A stretch of DNA of 64,000 nucleotides from Xaviernesmea rhizosphaerae (GCF_001938945.1 NZ_MKIO01000040.1:238941-302940), one strand, 5' to 3'; positions 18,503 through 27,623 are shown, counted from the first letter of the stretch. The notes: a model not told the origin generated them from the sequence alone. Translations and numbers: made by a program.

Positions 18503-20305
18503 TCAACGGTCCGGCCTGTCCAGCAATCTCTCCAGCAGCAGCGCGAGGGCGTCGGCATTAGCCGGCTTTGCCAGAACGGCAGAGACGCCCTCCGCCTCGA
18601 GTTGCGCCAGAACGGCGGCGTCGCTGTCGGCCGTCTGCACCACGAGCGGCAGCGGCCGCCCGTCCGGGGTCAGGGCCCGGGCGCGGATGGCGCGGATGAG
18701 CTCGACGCCGCGCCCGCCCGGCATGTTGAGATCGGTCAGCACCAGAACCGGGCGCACGGGCAGGCCGTCGCCCGGCAGCAGCGCCGCCAGAAGCGATGGC
18801 GCATCGGTGACGAGATGAACGCGGTGGCCGGCGCGCCGCAGCATGGCCGACAGCAGCATGCCCTGAACGGCATCGTCCTCGGCCACGAGAATGCCGGCCG
18901 GTCTGTCCTGATTGGCGACCGGCGGTGACATGGTCGCGGGCCCCTGACCATCAGGAGAGCGGCCAAGGGAAGACGGGCCGACAGAAGAGGGTGCCGCGGC
19001 GCGGAAGACCGGCTGGTTGTCGTTGATCGCGTCACGCACCTCGATGCCCTGCATCCGCCCGCTCAGCACTTCGATCAGCGATCGTTCGCGCAAGGGACGG
19101 ACGAGCCAGCTGCGATAGCCGTCGCGGCGGTTCAGCGGTCGCACGATCCGCTCCTCCGGATTGACCAGATAGGTGCGCCGCGTTTCCACCCGTCCGAGCG
19201 CCGGAAAGGATACGAGAAGCTCATGGAAGACGGCCGCCACGCGATGATCGACGATGATGTCGGTGACCGTGCCCCCCTCCTCCAGCGCATGCCAGGCCGC
19301 GACCGCCTCGTCCTGTCGTGTGGCGGACCGGCACAGGCCGCCGAGCGTGGCGATGGTGGCGAGCAGCGCCTCGCGCGCCGGACCTTCGGGCGCCAGCACC
19401 AAGACGCGCGACGGCACGAGGAGCCTCGCCCGGTCGCGCTGCGACGTGGCGTCCCCCTCGGGACGGCAGGGGAGCTTGAGGAGGAAGGTGCTGCCCTCTC
19501 CCAGCCGGCTCGTCACGTCGAGCGTGCCGCCGAAGGCCGCAACGATGCGCCAGGCGATGGAAAGACCGAGGCCCGAGCTGTCGAGCGTCTGGCGGCCCGC
19601 CTCGCCGCGCTCGAAGGCCTTGAACAGACGCGCCTGTTCGCCATCGCTCATGCCGGGGCCGCTGTCGCGCACGGCGATCGCCAGCGCCCCGTCCTCATAA
19701 GAAACAGAAACCAGCACGCCGCCGTGCCAGGTGAATTTCACCGCATTGCCGACGAGATTGAAGAGGATCTGGCGCAGCCTTGCGCCATCGAGCAGGAGAT
19801 GTTCGGGCACCGATGCATCCACGGTGGAGGCCACCTCGATGCTCTTGGCATGGGCGCGATAGGCGAGCATCTCCACCACCTGCTCCACCAGCACCCGGAT
19901 TTCCGTCGGCACGGCCGTGAGCTCGAAGCGCCCGGCGGCCAGCGAGGAGAGATCGAGCAGATCATCCACCAGCCGGGAGAGCGCCGCGCCGCTGTCGCGC
20001 ATCTGGGTGAGGTAGTTGCGCTGCTCCGCATTGAGCGGTGTTTCCGAGAGCAATTGCCCCATGCCGAGAATGCCGGCAAGCGGGGTGCGCAGTTCATGGG
20101 CGACGGTGGCCACCAGCCGCGCGCTCATCGGCGCATCCTGCGCAGGATAGGACGGCTCGCACGCCCCCTCCTTGTCCTCCGCCTTCTGGCCCGCGGCAAG
20201 CGCGCCGGGGCCCGCGGCCGCGTCGAGCGCGCCGCGCCAGCCGGCCCGTGCCGCGCGCGCGGCCCGGCGCAACCGTCCGATCAGGGAAAGGGCTGAGGCG
20301 TTCAT
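18503..20305 (-). CDS. Soluble hybrid sensor histidine kinase / response regulator
   Basis: 600 residues from the chosen ATG. No membrane segment or input domain is visible: a basic, Ala-rich N-terminus leads directly to the HisKA domain with H70 in AHELRTP. A HATPase_c domain follows, with N-box NLVGNAVKF and G-boxes DSGPGM and SSGLGLSI. Then comes a degenerate receiver-like middle region, and finally a full receiver with the phospho-acceptor D525 in LTDLNMPGG and the conserved Lys in LAKPAN. The frame is open 25 codons upstream to 20380 and neither start has a clear Shine-Dalgarno sequence. It lies between olsB and lspA; signal and output are unknown. Confidence 0.87.
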   Translation of the reverse strand: MNASALSLIGRLRRAARAARAGWRGALDAAAGPGALAAGQKAEDKEGACEPSYPAQDAPMSARLVATVAHELRTPLAGILGMGQLLSETPLNAEQRNYLTQMRDSGAALSRLVDDLLDLSSLAAGRFELTAVPTEIRVLVEQVVEMLAYRAHAKSIEVASTVDASVPEHLLLDGARLRQILFNLVGNAVKFTWHGGVLVSVSYEDGALAIAVRDSGPGMSDGEQARLFKAFERGEAGRQTLDSSGLGLSIAWRIVAAFGGTLDVTSRLGEGSTFLLKLPCRPEGDATSQRDRARLLVPSRVLVLAPEGPAREALLATIATLGGLCRSATRQDEAVAAWHALEEGGTVTDIIVDHRVAAVFHELLVSFPALGRVETRRTYLVNPEERIVRPLNRRDGYRSWLVRPLRERSLIEVLSGRMQGIEVRDAINDNQPVFRAAAPSSVGPSSLGRSPDGQGPATMSPPVANQDRPAGILVAEDDAVQGMLLSAMLRRAGHRVHLVTDAPSLLAALLPGDGLPVRPVLVLTDLNMPGGRGVELIRAIRARALTPDGRPLPLVVQTADSDAAVLAQLEAEGVSAVLAKPANADALALLLERLLDRPDR

Positions 20306-20383
20306 AAGGACTGCATAACAGAGCAGCCTTTCGATTTCCCTTCCAAGCCCAGCCGGCGGCAGGCGATGCCGCCTCCGCAACCG

Positions 20384-20902
20384 TCAATCGCCCGTCTGTG
20401 CCTTCGCAGCCTTGACCCGCCGGGCATGGAGGATCTCGTCGATCACGATCGCGCCGGCGCCCAGCGTGATGAAGCTGTCCGCCAGATTGAAGACGGCGAA
20501 GGACCAGGTGGCCGTATAGAACAGCACATAGTCGATGACATAGCCATGCAGGAAACGGTCGATCAGATTGCCGATCGCGCCGGCGATGATCATGGCATAG
20601 CCGAGATGGGCGAAGAACCGATCCTTCGGTGTGCGCCGCCACAGCCAGAGCACGAAGGCGACGACGAAAAGCCGCATGCCGACGATGAACCAGCCTTCCA
20701 TTTCTGACAGCATGGAGAAGGCCACGCCGTAATTATGCGTGCGATAGAGCGCGAGCATCGGCATGACATGCACCGCCTGCTCGAAGGGCAGATATTGGTC
20801 GACCGCCCATTTGATCGCCTGGTCGAGCACCAGAGCCACCAGAATGAAGAGCGCGATCGGGAGCGGGCGGGAGAAGAGCGTGGGCTTGCCGTCCGCCGTC
20901 AT
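20384..20902 (-). CDS. lspA: Lipoprotein signal peptidase (signal peptidase II)
   Basis: Inner-membrane aspartic protease that cleaves prolipoprotein signal peptides after lipidation. 172 residues with four hydrophobic segments. The conserved GNLIDR is at 111-116, and the catalytic aspartate pair is expected at D124 (VIDY) and D142 (FNLADS). It overlaps the preceding methyltransferase gene by 4 bases (ATGA), so the two are translationally coupled. Confidence 0.96.
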   Translation of the reverse strand: MTADGKPTLFSRPLPIALFILVALVLDQAIKWAVDQYLPFEQAVHVMPMLALYRTHNYGVAFSMLSEMEGWFIVGMRLFVVAFVLWLWRRTPKDRFFAHLGYAMIIAGAIGNLIDRFLHGYVIDYVLFYTATWSFAVFNLADSFITLGAGAIVIDEILHARRVKAAKAQTGD

Positions 20903-21759
20903 CCGCGCGCCTCCAGGCTGAGGAGATGGCGGCGCGCCTCGAACAGCATGACGCCGGTGGCGATCGCCAGGTTGAGACTGTCGGCCCGCCCGGCCTGGGG
21001 AATGCGCGCCAGCGCATCGGCCGCCTTGGCCAGCTCGTCGGGAATGCCCTGCTGCTCATTGCCCATCAACAGCACGACGGGCTTCTTCTTATAGTCGATG
21101 GTGCGGTAGTCCACCGCACCGGCCAGATGCGTGGCGACGATCGAGACGTCGGCCTTGCGGCGCCAGGCGAGGAAATCCGCCTGGCTGGCGCGGATCACCG
21201 GCACCGCGAAGACCGAGCCCATGGTGGCGCGCACGGTCTCCAGCGAGAAGGGATCGGTGGTCTCGCCGATCAGGATCACGCCGGAGGCGCCGGCGGCATC
21301 CGCCGTGCGGATGATCGTGCCGAGATTGCCGGGATCGCGCACCCGGTCGAGCGCGACATAGGTCTCGCCCAGTGTCGGCCGCAGGCTGTCGAGCTTAGTA
21401 AGCTTCTGCTCGAAAATGCCGACGACCATCTGCGGATTGTCGCGCCGGGTGATGGCGCCGATCACCTTGGCGCTGACCTCCAGCACCAGACCGCCCTTGG
21501 CCACGGTGCGGACGGCGACGTCCTCCACCTGCGGCTTGCCCTTGGCTTCCTTGGAGTAAACCAGGGTGCGGATGGTCCAGCCGAGCGCCAGCGCGTCGAT
21601 CACCAGCTTCAGCCCTTCGGCCATGAAGCTTCCGGTCTCGTCGCGCGTCTTCTTCAGCGCCAGCGCCTTGATGTCCTTGATGATCGGGTTGGAGAGGCTG
21701 GTGATTTCCTTCACCTGGCCGACCCGTCCCGGGCCCTCCCCGGCGCGTTCATTCGTCAT
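20899..21759 (-). CDS. SpoU/TrmH-family RNA 2'-O-methyltransferase
   Basis: 286-residue SPOUT methyltransferase. The three family motifs are visible: DRVRDPGNLGTIIRTADAAG, VLLMGNEQQGIPDEL and SLNLAIATGVMLFEARR. An N-terminal substrate-binding domain precedes them. It probably methylates rRNA or tRNA; the exact nucleotide cannot be told from sequence (RlmB- and TrmH-like members look alike). The start at 21759 overlaps the preceding methyltransferase gene by 11 bases, so three genes in a row (rRNA methyltransferase, SpoU, lspA) are coupled. Confidence 0.9.
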   Translation of the reverse strand: MTNERAGEGPGRVGQVKEITSLSNPIIKDIKALALKKTRDETGSFMAEGLKLVIDALALGWTIRTLVYSKEAKGKPQVEDVAVRTVAKGGLVLEVSAKVIGAITRRDNPQMVVGIFEQKLTKLDSLRPTLGETYVALDRVRDPGNLGTIIRTADAAGASGVILIGETTDPFSLETVRATMGSVFAVPVIRASQADFLAWRRKADVSIVATHLAGAVDYRTIDYKKKPVVLLMGNEQQGIPDELAKAADALARIPQAGRADSLNLAIATGVMLFEARRHLLSLEARG

Positions 21760-23098
21760 GGGCAATCCATCGGCTGAAGAGAGAAGTGGACAGAGCGCGG
21801 CCCGGCTCGTCGCCGGCAAGGCCTGCCTCGCGCAGAATGAGCTCGCCCGATTCGACCCGCCCGCCGGCGCCGCGCATGGTCTCGCGCATCAGTTCGTGGA
21901 TCGAATAGAAGCTTGCCCGGATCGAATAGGCCGTCAGCACCAGGCCGATCGCCTCGGGCGAGAGGATGGCGCGGCAGAGGTCGAGCATGCCCGGCAGATG
22001 ATCGAACAGCTGCCAGACCTCGCCATTGGGTCCCCGGCCGAATTTCGGCGGGTCGGTGAGGATGATGTCATAGCCCGAGCCGCGCCGCTCCTCGCGCTGG
22101 ATGAACTTCATCGCATCGTCGCAGATCCAGCGGATCGGCAGCTCCTCGGCCCGGCCGAGCGCCTGGTTCTCCCGCGCCCAGCCGATCGCCTTCTTCGAGG
22201 CATCGACATGGGTGACCTCGGCGCCGGCTTTTGCCGCGATCAGCGAGGCGACACCGGTATAGCCGAACAGGTTGAGCACGCGCACGGGCCTCGCCCGCCT
22301 GGTCTTCGCCGCCTCCACCTGGTCCTTGACCCAGCGCCAATGCGCCAGCTGCTCGGGAAAGACGCCGACATGGCGGAAGGCGGTAAAACGGCCGAGGAAA
22401 TCCGTGTCGAGCAGGCGCATCGGCCAGGTCTCGCCAAGCGGCGCATCGAGAAAGCGCCAGCGGCCCATGCCGTCCTCGTCGGTATCGCCGGTGAAAACCG
22501 CATCGGCCCGCGCCCAGACCGCCTCGTCCAGCCCCTTGGGCCAGAGCGCCTGGGCCTCGGGACGCACGATGCGATAGGGGCCATATTGCTCGAGCTTCAG
22601 CCCGTCGCCGCTGTCGATCAGATGATAGCCGGCCCCTTCCCCATTGCCATCAGCAACTGTTTCGAGGATCACCGGCACGCGCTCGGCAGGCTTGTCGCCC
22701 GTCCACAGGCGGCGCGGCGGCAGCGGGGGCATGGCCTCCCGCGTCTCGGGGGCATGGCCCTGCTCCGGCCGGCCCTTGGCCTCCGCGGCGATCGGCGCGT
22801 CGGGGCGCGGCCCGCGCGCAGGCTTCGGGACCTTGGGTTCGCTTAGGGAGGGCGAGAAGGCTTTGCCGGGGCCGCGCAGCGCGGCAGGCGCGTCCGAGCG
22901 GCCTTTGCTGCCGGCGGGTTTGTCGCCCGCGCCTCTGCTGCCGGGACCCTTCGCACTCGCGCTTTGCCCATTGCGGCTTTTCGCGTCGCGACCCTTGCCG
23001 TCGCGCTTCGTCCTGTCCTTCACGGCTGGCGTCGTCTTTCTGTCTGCCGTCGATCGCGGTGCGGATACGGCCTTCTTGTCGATGGGGCGACATAGCAT
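21749..23098 (-). CDS. Class I SAM-dependent methyltransferase (RlmI-like), with basic disordered N-terminus
   Basis: 449 residues. Roughly the first 130 are low-complexity, rich in Lys, Arg, Ser, Gly and Pro, and likely disordered. The remainder is a Rossmann methyltransferase: motif I VLNLFGYTGVASLIAAKAG, motif II HVDASKKAIGWARENQ, motif IV ILTDPPKFGRG. The NLFxYTG plus DPPxF combination is typical of 23S rRNA m5C methyltransferases such as RlmI, though the PUA domain is not evident. Start uncertain: the frame is open to 23296 and no start has a good ribosome-binding site. Coupled to the SpoU gene. Confidence 0.82.
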   Translation of the reverse strand: MLCRPIDKKAVSAPRSTADRKTTPAVKDRTKRDGKGRDAKSRNGQSASAKGPGSRGAGDKPAGSKGRSDAPAALRGPGKAFSPSLSEPKVPKPARGPRPDAPIAAEAKGRPEQGHAPETREAMPPLPPRRLWTGDKPAERVPVILETVADGNGEGAGYHLIDSGDGLKLEQYGPYRIVRPEAQALWPKGLDEAVWARADAVFTGDTDEDGMGRWRFLDAPLGETWPMRLLDTDFLGRFTAFRHVGVFPEQLAHWRWVKDQVEAAKTRRARPVRVLNLFGYTGVASLIAAKAGAEVTHVDASKKAIGWARENQALGRAEELPIRWICDDAMKFIQREERRGSGYDIILTDPPKFGRGPNGEVWQLFDHLPGMLDLCRAILSPEAIGLVLTAYSIRASFYSIHELMRETMRGAGGRVESGELILREAGLAGDEPGRALSTSLFSRWIAHDE

Positions 23099-23326
23099 CA
23101 CCCGGGGGAAATGGCAAAGCTCCGGCCCTTCCCGCCGGCGGGGTCGAGCGTCTGATGTCCCCCCTGCGATCGGAACTGGCGAGCGGGATTGGCAAACGCG
23201 AATGGCCGGCGGGCCGAAGCCTCGTCGGGCGGCAGCCGGAAACGCATTGTCTTTCCGCCGAGGCTGCACGATATCTGCCCTTCCGGGCGGCGCCATGCCG
23301 CCTGCAGAGCCAATGAAGGAGAGGCT

Positions 23327-23794
23327 ATGGAACTGTCGGGCGAAGAGCGGATCCCTCTGCCGCGCGATGCCGTCTGGGCGGCGCTCAACGATCCGGCCGT
23401 GCTGAAATCCTGCATTCCGGGCTGCGAAACCCTGGCCTGGACCTCGGATACGACGCTCGACGCCCGTGTCAGGGTAAAGATCGCCTTCATCCCCATGACC
23501 TTCGGCGGCACCATCACCCTGTCAGAGCTGCGCCCGCCCGAAGGCTACAAGATCGATGCGCAGGGCCATGGCGGGCTTGCCGGCTTTGCCAAGGGGTCGG
23601 CGGATGTCGATCTCCAGGAAAGCGGCGGCGATGCGCAGGCCGAGACGCAGCTGACCTACCGGATTCACGCAGCGCTTGGCGGCAAGCTTGCCGAGCTGGG
23701 CGCCTCGCTCGCCCAATCCAGCGCGGACCGGATCGCCCGGCGCTTCTTCGCGGACTTCACCGCCGCGGCCCGGCGCAGGATGGCCGAAGGCTGA
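23327..23794 (+). CDS. CoxG-like SRPBCC family protein
   Basis: 155-residue single-domain protein of the START/SRPBCC fold. It opens MELSGEERIPLPRDAVWAAL and continues with CIPGCETL, the usual opening of the carbon-monoxide-dehydrogenase subunit G (CoxG) family. No cox structural genes are nearby, so a role in CO oxidation is not implied; solitary members often have unknown lipid-binding or membrane-recruiting functions. AAGGAGAGG stands 3 bases before the ATG. It is divergent from the RlmI-like gene. Confidence 0.85.
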   Translation: MELSGEERIPLPRDAVWAALNDPAVLKSCIPGCETLAWTSDTTLDARVRVKIAFIPMTFGGTITLSELRPPEGYKIDAQGHGGLAGFAKGSADVDLQESGGDAQAETQLTYRIHAALGGKLAELGASLAQSSADRIARRFFADFTAAARRRMAEG

Positions 23795-23810
23795 CGCAGC
23801 CGCCCCTCCT

Positions 23811-23864
23811 GAGCATCGGACCAGCCGAAAGCCGGCCGCCGTTTTCGGCGCGAAACCTAATGCG
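23811..23864. repeat. Degenerate RIME-type palindromic element
   Basis: Begins GAGCATCGGACC and contains the GCCGAAAGCCGG and GTTTTCGGC core arms followed by a degraded right edge (CCTAATGC instead of CCGATGC). It matches the better copies at 39941 and 55795-55895. The right edge contains the TAG stop of the next minus-strand gene. Confidence 0.6.
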
Positions 23865-24261
23865 AGGAGGACGACGGCAGAGCGGCCTGCGGTGCGGAAG
23901 GCGCCAGTGCGGGGGCGTTTCCATTGGTCGCGCGAGGCGCCGGTGCCGGGTTTGCCTGCTGGGCCACGACGGCGCGCTTTTCGGCCAGCGTCTGCCACTT
24001 GATCGCCTCGCGCGCCTCAAGGCGCGAGCGGCGGCGATGCTTGCCCTGCTCCATCCACATGACGGCGCCACCGATCAGGATGCCGACGATGACGGCGAGG
24101 AACAGGAAGGCGAAGAGCGGGCCCGAGACCGACAGGGTCTGGTCGGAGGGATCGAACGGATTGAGCGCCAGGCGCACCTCATGCCGATTGGCGACCGACA
24201 GCACGATCAGCAGGATGGCGAGCGGCACGAACACCACGATATTGACGATGCGTCTCAGCAC
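23857..24261 (-). CDS. LapA-like (DUF1049) small inner-membrane protein
   Basis: 134 residues with two hydrophobic helices: IVNIVVFVPLAILLIVLSVAN near the N-terminus (given in part) and FAFLFLAVIVGILIGGAVMW in the middle, followed by a basic then Ala/Pro-rich cytoplasmic tail ending SSSSH. This is the layout of lipopolysaccharide-assembly protein A domain proteins. The GTG at 24261 was chosen because an AGGAG lies 8 bases upstream; the longer ATG reading (to 24360) has none. It lies 358 bases downstream of ihfB, as in related genomes. Its stop codon lies in a RIME-type repeat. Confidence 0.8.
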   Translation of the reverse strand: MLRRIVNIVVFVPLAILLIVLSVANRHEVRLALNPFDPSDQTLSVSGPLFAFLFLAVIVGILIGGAVMWMEQGKHRRRSRLEAREAIKWQTLAEKRAVVAQQANPAPAPRATNGNAPALAPSAPQAALPSSSSH

Positions 24262-24619
24262 GTTGACGATCTCCTGAACAATCCCATTTCCTTGGCGCCG
24301 CAGCCAGCGCCAAGAGCCTGATGCGGAACCGGCCCGCGGATGATCACCCGGCCCTTCCACCTCGGCATGACGGTCAAATTAGGCTTTTCGCAAGCGGCGT
24401 CCAGCCCAGATCCGGCGCTTCTCCAGCTTTTGCCCTGCGATCGCATCTTGCGATCCCATCAGAGGCGGCAACGACGACGAAACCAAGGCTTCGCCGCGCG
24501 CGGCAAGAGTGAGACGCGCGGCACGAGCAGGTCGGAAAATCTTCAAAAACGACAGTGGCCCGGCTTTGCGCGCCCCATCGGCCTATCGACGGACGAGCCC
24601 GGACATCCCGGCGCGAGGA
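24262..24619. other. 358-base gap between ihfB and the LapA-like gene
   Basis: No gene seen. A 7-base-pair hairpin (GATCGCA/TGCGATC, loop TCT) lies at 24439-24455. No promoter or terminator with a T-run was recognised. Confidence 0.5.
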
Positions 24620-24934
24620 TCAATCCTCGTCTTCGTCTTCGACCGCATCGGCATTGCCGGGGTTCAGCCGCTCGCGCAGCTCCTTGCCCGTCTTGAAGAA
24701 GGGCACCCACTTCTCCTCGACGAAGACCGAATCGCCGGTGCGCGGATTGCGACCCGAGCGCGAGGGGCGGTTCTTGACCGAGAAGGCGCCGAAGCCGCGC
24801 AGTTCCACGCGATTGCCGGCTGCCAGGGCATCGGTGATCTCGTCGAGGACGGCATTGACGATGTTCTCGACGTCGCGATGGTACAGATGCGGATTGCGCG
24901 CTGCGACGATCTGCACCAGTTCCGACTTGATCAT
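24620..24934 (-). CDS. ihfB: Integration host factor subunit beta
   Basis: 104-residue HU/IHF-family DNA-bending protein. The DNA-binding arm region RPSRSGRNPRTGDSV and the preceding RVELRGFGAFSVKN signature are intact, and the acidic C-terminal tail (EDEDED) is common in rhizobial IhfB. It pairs with IhfA encoded elsewhere and assists sigma-54 promoters, of interest because rpoN is 4 kb away. Confidence 0.95.
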   Translation of the reverse strand: MIKSELVQIVAARNPHLYHRDVENIVNAVLDEITDALAAGNRVELRGFGAFSVKNRPSRSGRNPRTGDSVFVEEKWVPFFKTGKELRERLNPGNADAVEDEDED

Positions 24935-25150
24935 GGTCGCCCCTTGTTCCGATATGGCTATCGATTGCGGCCTGCCGCATCGCTGCGGTCGCGGCCTTCG
25001 GCTTCTAGCGCCTGCGTGCGACGGCCCATGCCGCCACCCGCCTGTCTTCCGGCTGCCCGCGTGCAGGCATGCCAGCCTGTCGCTTATAGCCGACCATTGC
25101 CTGCAAGTCGTTCAACGCATTGGCGAAAGCCCTGCTATCGGCACCTTGCC

Positions 25151-26101
25151 TCAGCGGGGGTCAAACTGCCAAACGGAAACCAGACCGTCAAGAAACAACT
25201 TCTCCCGCGCCACGCTTTCAAGGCCGGAAAGACCCGGCAGAAGCGCCTCCAGCGCTGCGCGCGCCGTGGCCGTGGCGCCGAGGCCGAGGAAGCCCTTGCT
25301 CGGCGCCTCCCAATCGACGATCGTCAGCGTGGGATCGACATTGCGGCTCTTGAAATAGGCCTTGACCGCCTCGTCGCCGCCGAGCTCGTCGATCAGCTTG
25401 GCCGAGAGCGCCTGACGCCCGGTCATGATCCGCCCGTCGCCCACCTTCAGCGCCTCCTCCCGCGGCATCTTGCGCCGGTCGGCGACGAGATCGACGAACC
25501 AGGCATAGCTGTCGTCGATCATCGCCTGGATCACGGCGCGCGCCTCCGCACTCGGCGGATGGAAGGGCGTGGGCTCGGCCTTGAGCGGCGTGGACTTGAT
25601 CTCCTCCAGCGAGACGCCGAGCTTTTCGAGCAGCGGCTGGATCTGCGGATATTGAAAGATGACGCCGACGGAGCCGGTGATCGAGGTGTCGCCGGCGACG
25701 ATATGGTCGCCCGCCAGAGCGATCATGTACCCGGCCGAAGCGGCGAGCGTGCGGATATCGCTGACGACAGGCTTCTTGGCCGCCACCTTGCGGATCGCCT
25801 TGTAGATCGCCTCGCCGCCAAACGCGGTACCCCCGGGCGAGCTGATGGTGACGATCAGACCCTTGGCCGCATCGGTGCGGCCGATGCGGTCGATCCGGTC
25901 GAGAAGTTCGCGATCGTCCTGGATCAGGCCGGTGATGGCGATGCGGGCGATATGCGGCGCGGCCGGACCGGCTGCCTGGCCGGAGCGCCCGGCAATCCAG
26001 ACGAGACCGGCCCCGGCGATGATGAGGACGACGAAAGCGACGCGCCAGAAGGTGAGTTTCCGGCGCATGCGGCGCTGCCCGGCCAGATTGGAATCGTCCA
26101 T
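25151..26101 (-). CDS. sppA: Signal peptide peptidase SppA, short form (S49 family)
   Basis: 316-residue membrane-anchored serine protease that degrades cleaved signal peptides. One transmembrane helix (about 19-37, FWRVAFVVLIIAGAGLVW) is followed by the S49 protease domain. The nucleophile region is LAASAGYMIA and the preceding strand is ISSPGGTAFG; the general-base lysine probably lies in KSTPLKAEPTP. The length fits the single-domain form rather than the 67-kDa E. coli type. The ATG at 26101 is preferred to one four codons upstream. Divergent from lptC. Confidence 0.92.
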   Translation of the reverse strand: MDDSNLAGQRRMRRKLTFWRVAFVVLIIAGAGLVWIAGRSGQAAGPAAPHIARIAITGLIQDDRELLDRIDRIGRTDAAKGLIVTISSPGGTAFGGEAIYKAIRKVAAKKPVVSDIRTLAASAGYMIALAGDHIVAGDTSITGSVGVIFQYPQIQPLLEKLGVSLEEIKSTPLKAEPTPFHPPSAEARAVIQAMIDDSYAWFVDLVADRRKMPREEALKVGDGRIMTGRQALSAKLIDELGGDEAVKAYFKSRNVDPTLTIVDWEAPSKGFLGLGATATARAALEALLPGLSGLESVAREKLFLDGLVSVWQFDPR

Positions 26102-26305
26102 GGTGCCCCTCATCGCTCGTCCGGCTGGTCAGTTTCTGCCGACGGCCGACACTTGTGTGCTGCCATTTACACCGGATCGCAAGATTTTCGAGCCTTCCAT
26201 TGTCGAGCGGTCGAAAAATCTCCATATTCCAGCCGTCCAGACGGCGGGCTCCTGGCTTACCGGGAGCGGCCGTTGGGGGCCGCCAGAACACGGAACTTCT
26301 TTTTC

Positions 26306-26974
26306 ATGGTCAATGACGTGCAATTCGACGGCGCCCTGGCGCAGACCAGCGCTCCTGTCGCCGATGCCTATCGGCGTGCCGTGCGCCACTCCCAGCGCGT
26401 GCGCCGGCTGAAGATCGTCCTGCCGATCGCAGCCCTCGTCATCGCCGCCGTCTTCCTGGTGGTTTCCGTGGCGCACACCTTCCTGCCCGAGCATCTCAAC
26501 ATCGAGAGCGCAACGATCGAGGATGGCAAGATCGTCATGCAGAGCCCGGCCATCTCCGGCCGCAATCCGCAGAACATCAGCTATTCGATGAAGGCCCAGC
26601 GCGCCCTGCAGGATATCGCCAATCCCGACCAGATCACGCTGGAGAACATCCAGGCGGAAATGCCCGTCAACGATACGACGATTGCCACCGTCAATGCCAA
26701 GAGCGGCATCTATGACCGCGGCAAGAACACGCTGGATATGAACGCTCCGTTTACCGTCTCCATGAACAATGGCCTGCTGGCAGAGTTTAACTCCGCCTAT
26801 CTCGACATCAATGCCGGGGAAATGCGCAGTGACAAGCCGATTGCCGTGCGCCTGAACGGTGGTTCGATTGTTGCGAAAAAGCTCGACATGACCGATAAAG
26901 GTCACAACATCATTTTCGAGGGCGATGTGAAGGTCGTGGTGGACCCGAGCGCACTTCGTAAGACCTTAAATTAG
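26306..26974 (+). CDS. lptC: LPS export system protein LptC
   Basis: 222 residues: a cytoplasmic N-terminus, one transmembrane helix (about 37-60, IVLPIAALVIAAVFLVVS) and a periplasmic beta-jellyroll domain with the repeating strands of the Lpt family (KSGIYDRGKNTLDMNAPFTV). It links the inner-membrane LptBFG extractor to LptA. First gene of lptC-lptA-lptB-rpoN-hpf-ptsN; the gap to lptA is 13 bases. The chosen ATG starts MVNDVQFDG and lacks a strong Shine-Dalgarno sequence. Confidence 0.9.
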   Translation: MVNDVQFDGALAQTSAPVADAYRRAVRHSQRVRRLKIVLPIAALVIAAVFLVVSVAHTFLPEHLNIESATIEDGKIVMQSPAISGRNPQNISYSMKAQRALQDIANPDQITLENIQAEMPVNDTTIATVNAKSGIYDRGKNTLDMNAPFTVSMNNGLLAEFNSAYLDINAGEMRSDKPIAVRLNGGSIVAKKLDMTDKGHNIIFEGDVKVVVDPSALRKTLN

Positions 26975-26987
26975 GATTTCCGTTTCC

Positions 26988-27611
26988 ATGTCGGTCACCT
27001 TGCGCACTGCTTCCTTCGCCGCCAGAACGGCGCTCGCCGCGGGCCTGTCCCTGACCTTGGCCGCAGCGGCCCTGGCGCAGGGCGCGGCACCTTCCGGCGG
27101 ATCGAGCCGGATGACGGGCATGAAGCTGTCCAACGACCAGCCGATCCAGATCGAGAGCGATCAGCTGGAGGTGAAAGACGCCGAGAGCAAGGCGATCTTT
27201 ACCGGCAATGTGAAGGTGGTGCAGGGTGCGACCACGCTGCAGGCCGGCACCATGGTGGTCTATTACAAGCCGGCCAGCGGCAGCGGCGCCAAGAACACGC
27301 CCGGCGGCTCGCTCACCGGCGGCAATGCCCAGATCGACCATATCGAGGTAGACAAGAAGGTGTTCATCTCCTCCGGCACACAGCAGGCAACAGCCGACAG
27401 CGGCGTCTTCCAGATGGACGCGCAGACGCTCGTTCTCAAGGGCAAGGAAGTCGTACTGTCGGAAGGCGCAAACGTCTTTACCGGCTGCCAGCTCGACGTG
27501 GCCATGAACACCGGCGAGGCCCGGCTGCAGGCCTGTGGCGGCCGGGTGCGCATCCAGCTCGACCCGAAATCGCAGCAACAGCAGCAGCAACCGCAACGCA
27601 CGACCAATTAA
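26988..27611 (+). CDS. lptA: LPS transport periplasmic protein LptA (OstA-like)
   Basis: 207 residues with a signal peptide (cleavage likely after LAAAALA, about residue 30). The OstA-like domain contains IQIESDQLEVKDAESKAIFTG and GNVKVVQGATTLQA (given in parts). Cys residues near the C-terminus precede a Gln-rich tail (about eight Q in RIQLDPKSQQQQQQPQ). LptA forms the periplasmic bridge for LPS. A large hairpin separates it from lptB. Confidence 0.92.
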   Translation: MSVTLRTASFAARTALAAGLSLTLAAAALAQGAAPSGGSSRMTGMKLSNDQPIQIESDQLEVKDAESKAIFTGNVKVVQGATTLQAGTMVVYYKPASGSGAKNTPGGSLTGGNAQIDHIEVDKKVFISSGTQQATADSGVFQMDAQTLVLKGKEVVLSEGANVFTGCQLDVAMNTGEARLQACGGRVRIQLDPKSQQQQQQPQRTTN

Positions 27612-27623
27612 GCCTGCCGAAGC

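Noticed and set aside
24509..26305. Long upstream extension of the lptC reading frame
   Set aside because: It runs through ihfB and sppA antisense and has no family resemblance; only the part from the ATG at 26306 is LptC.
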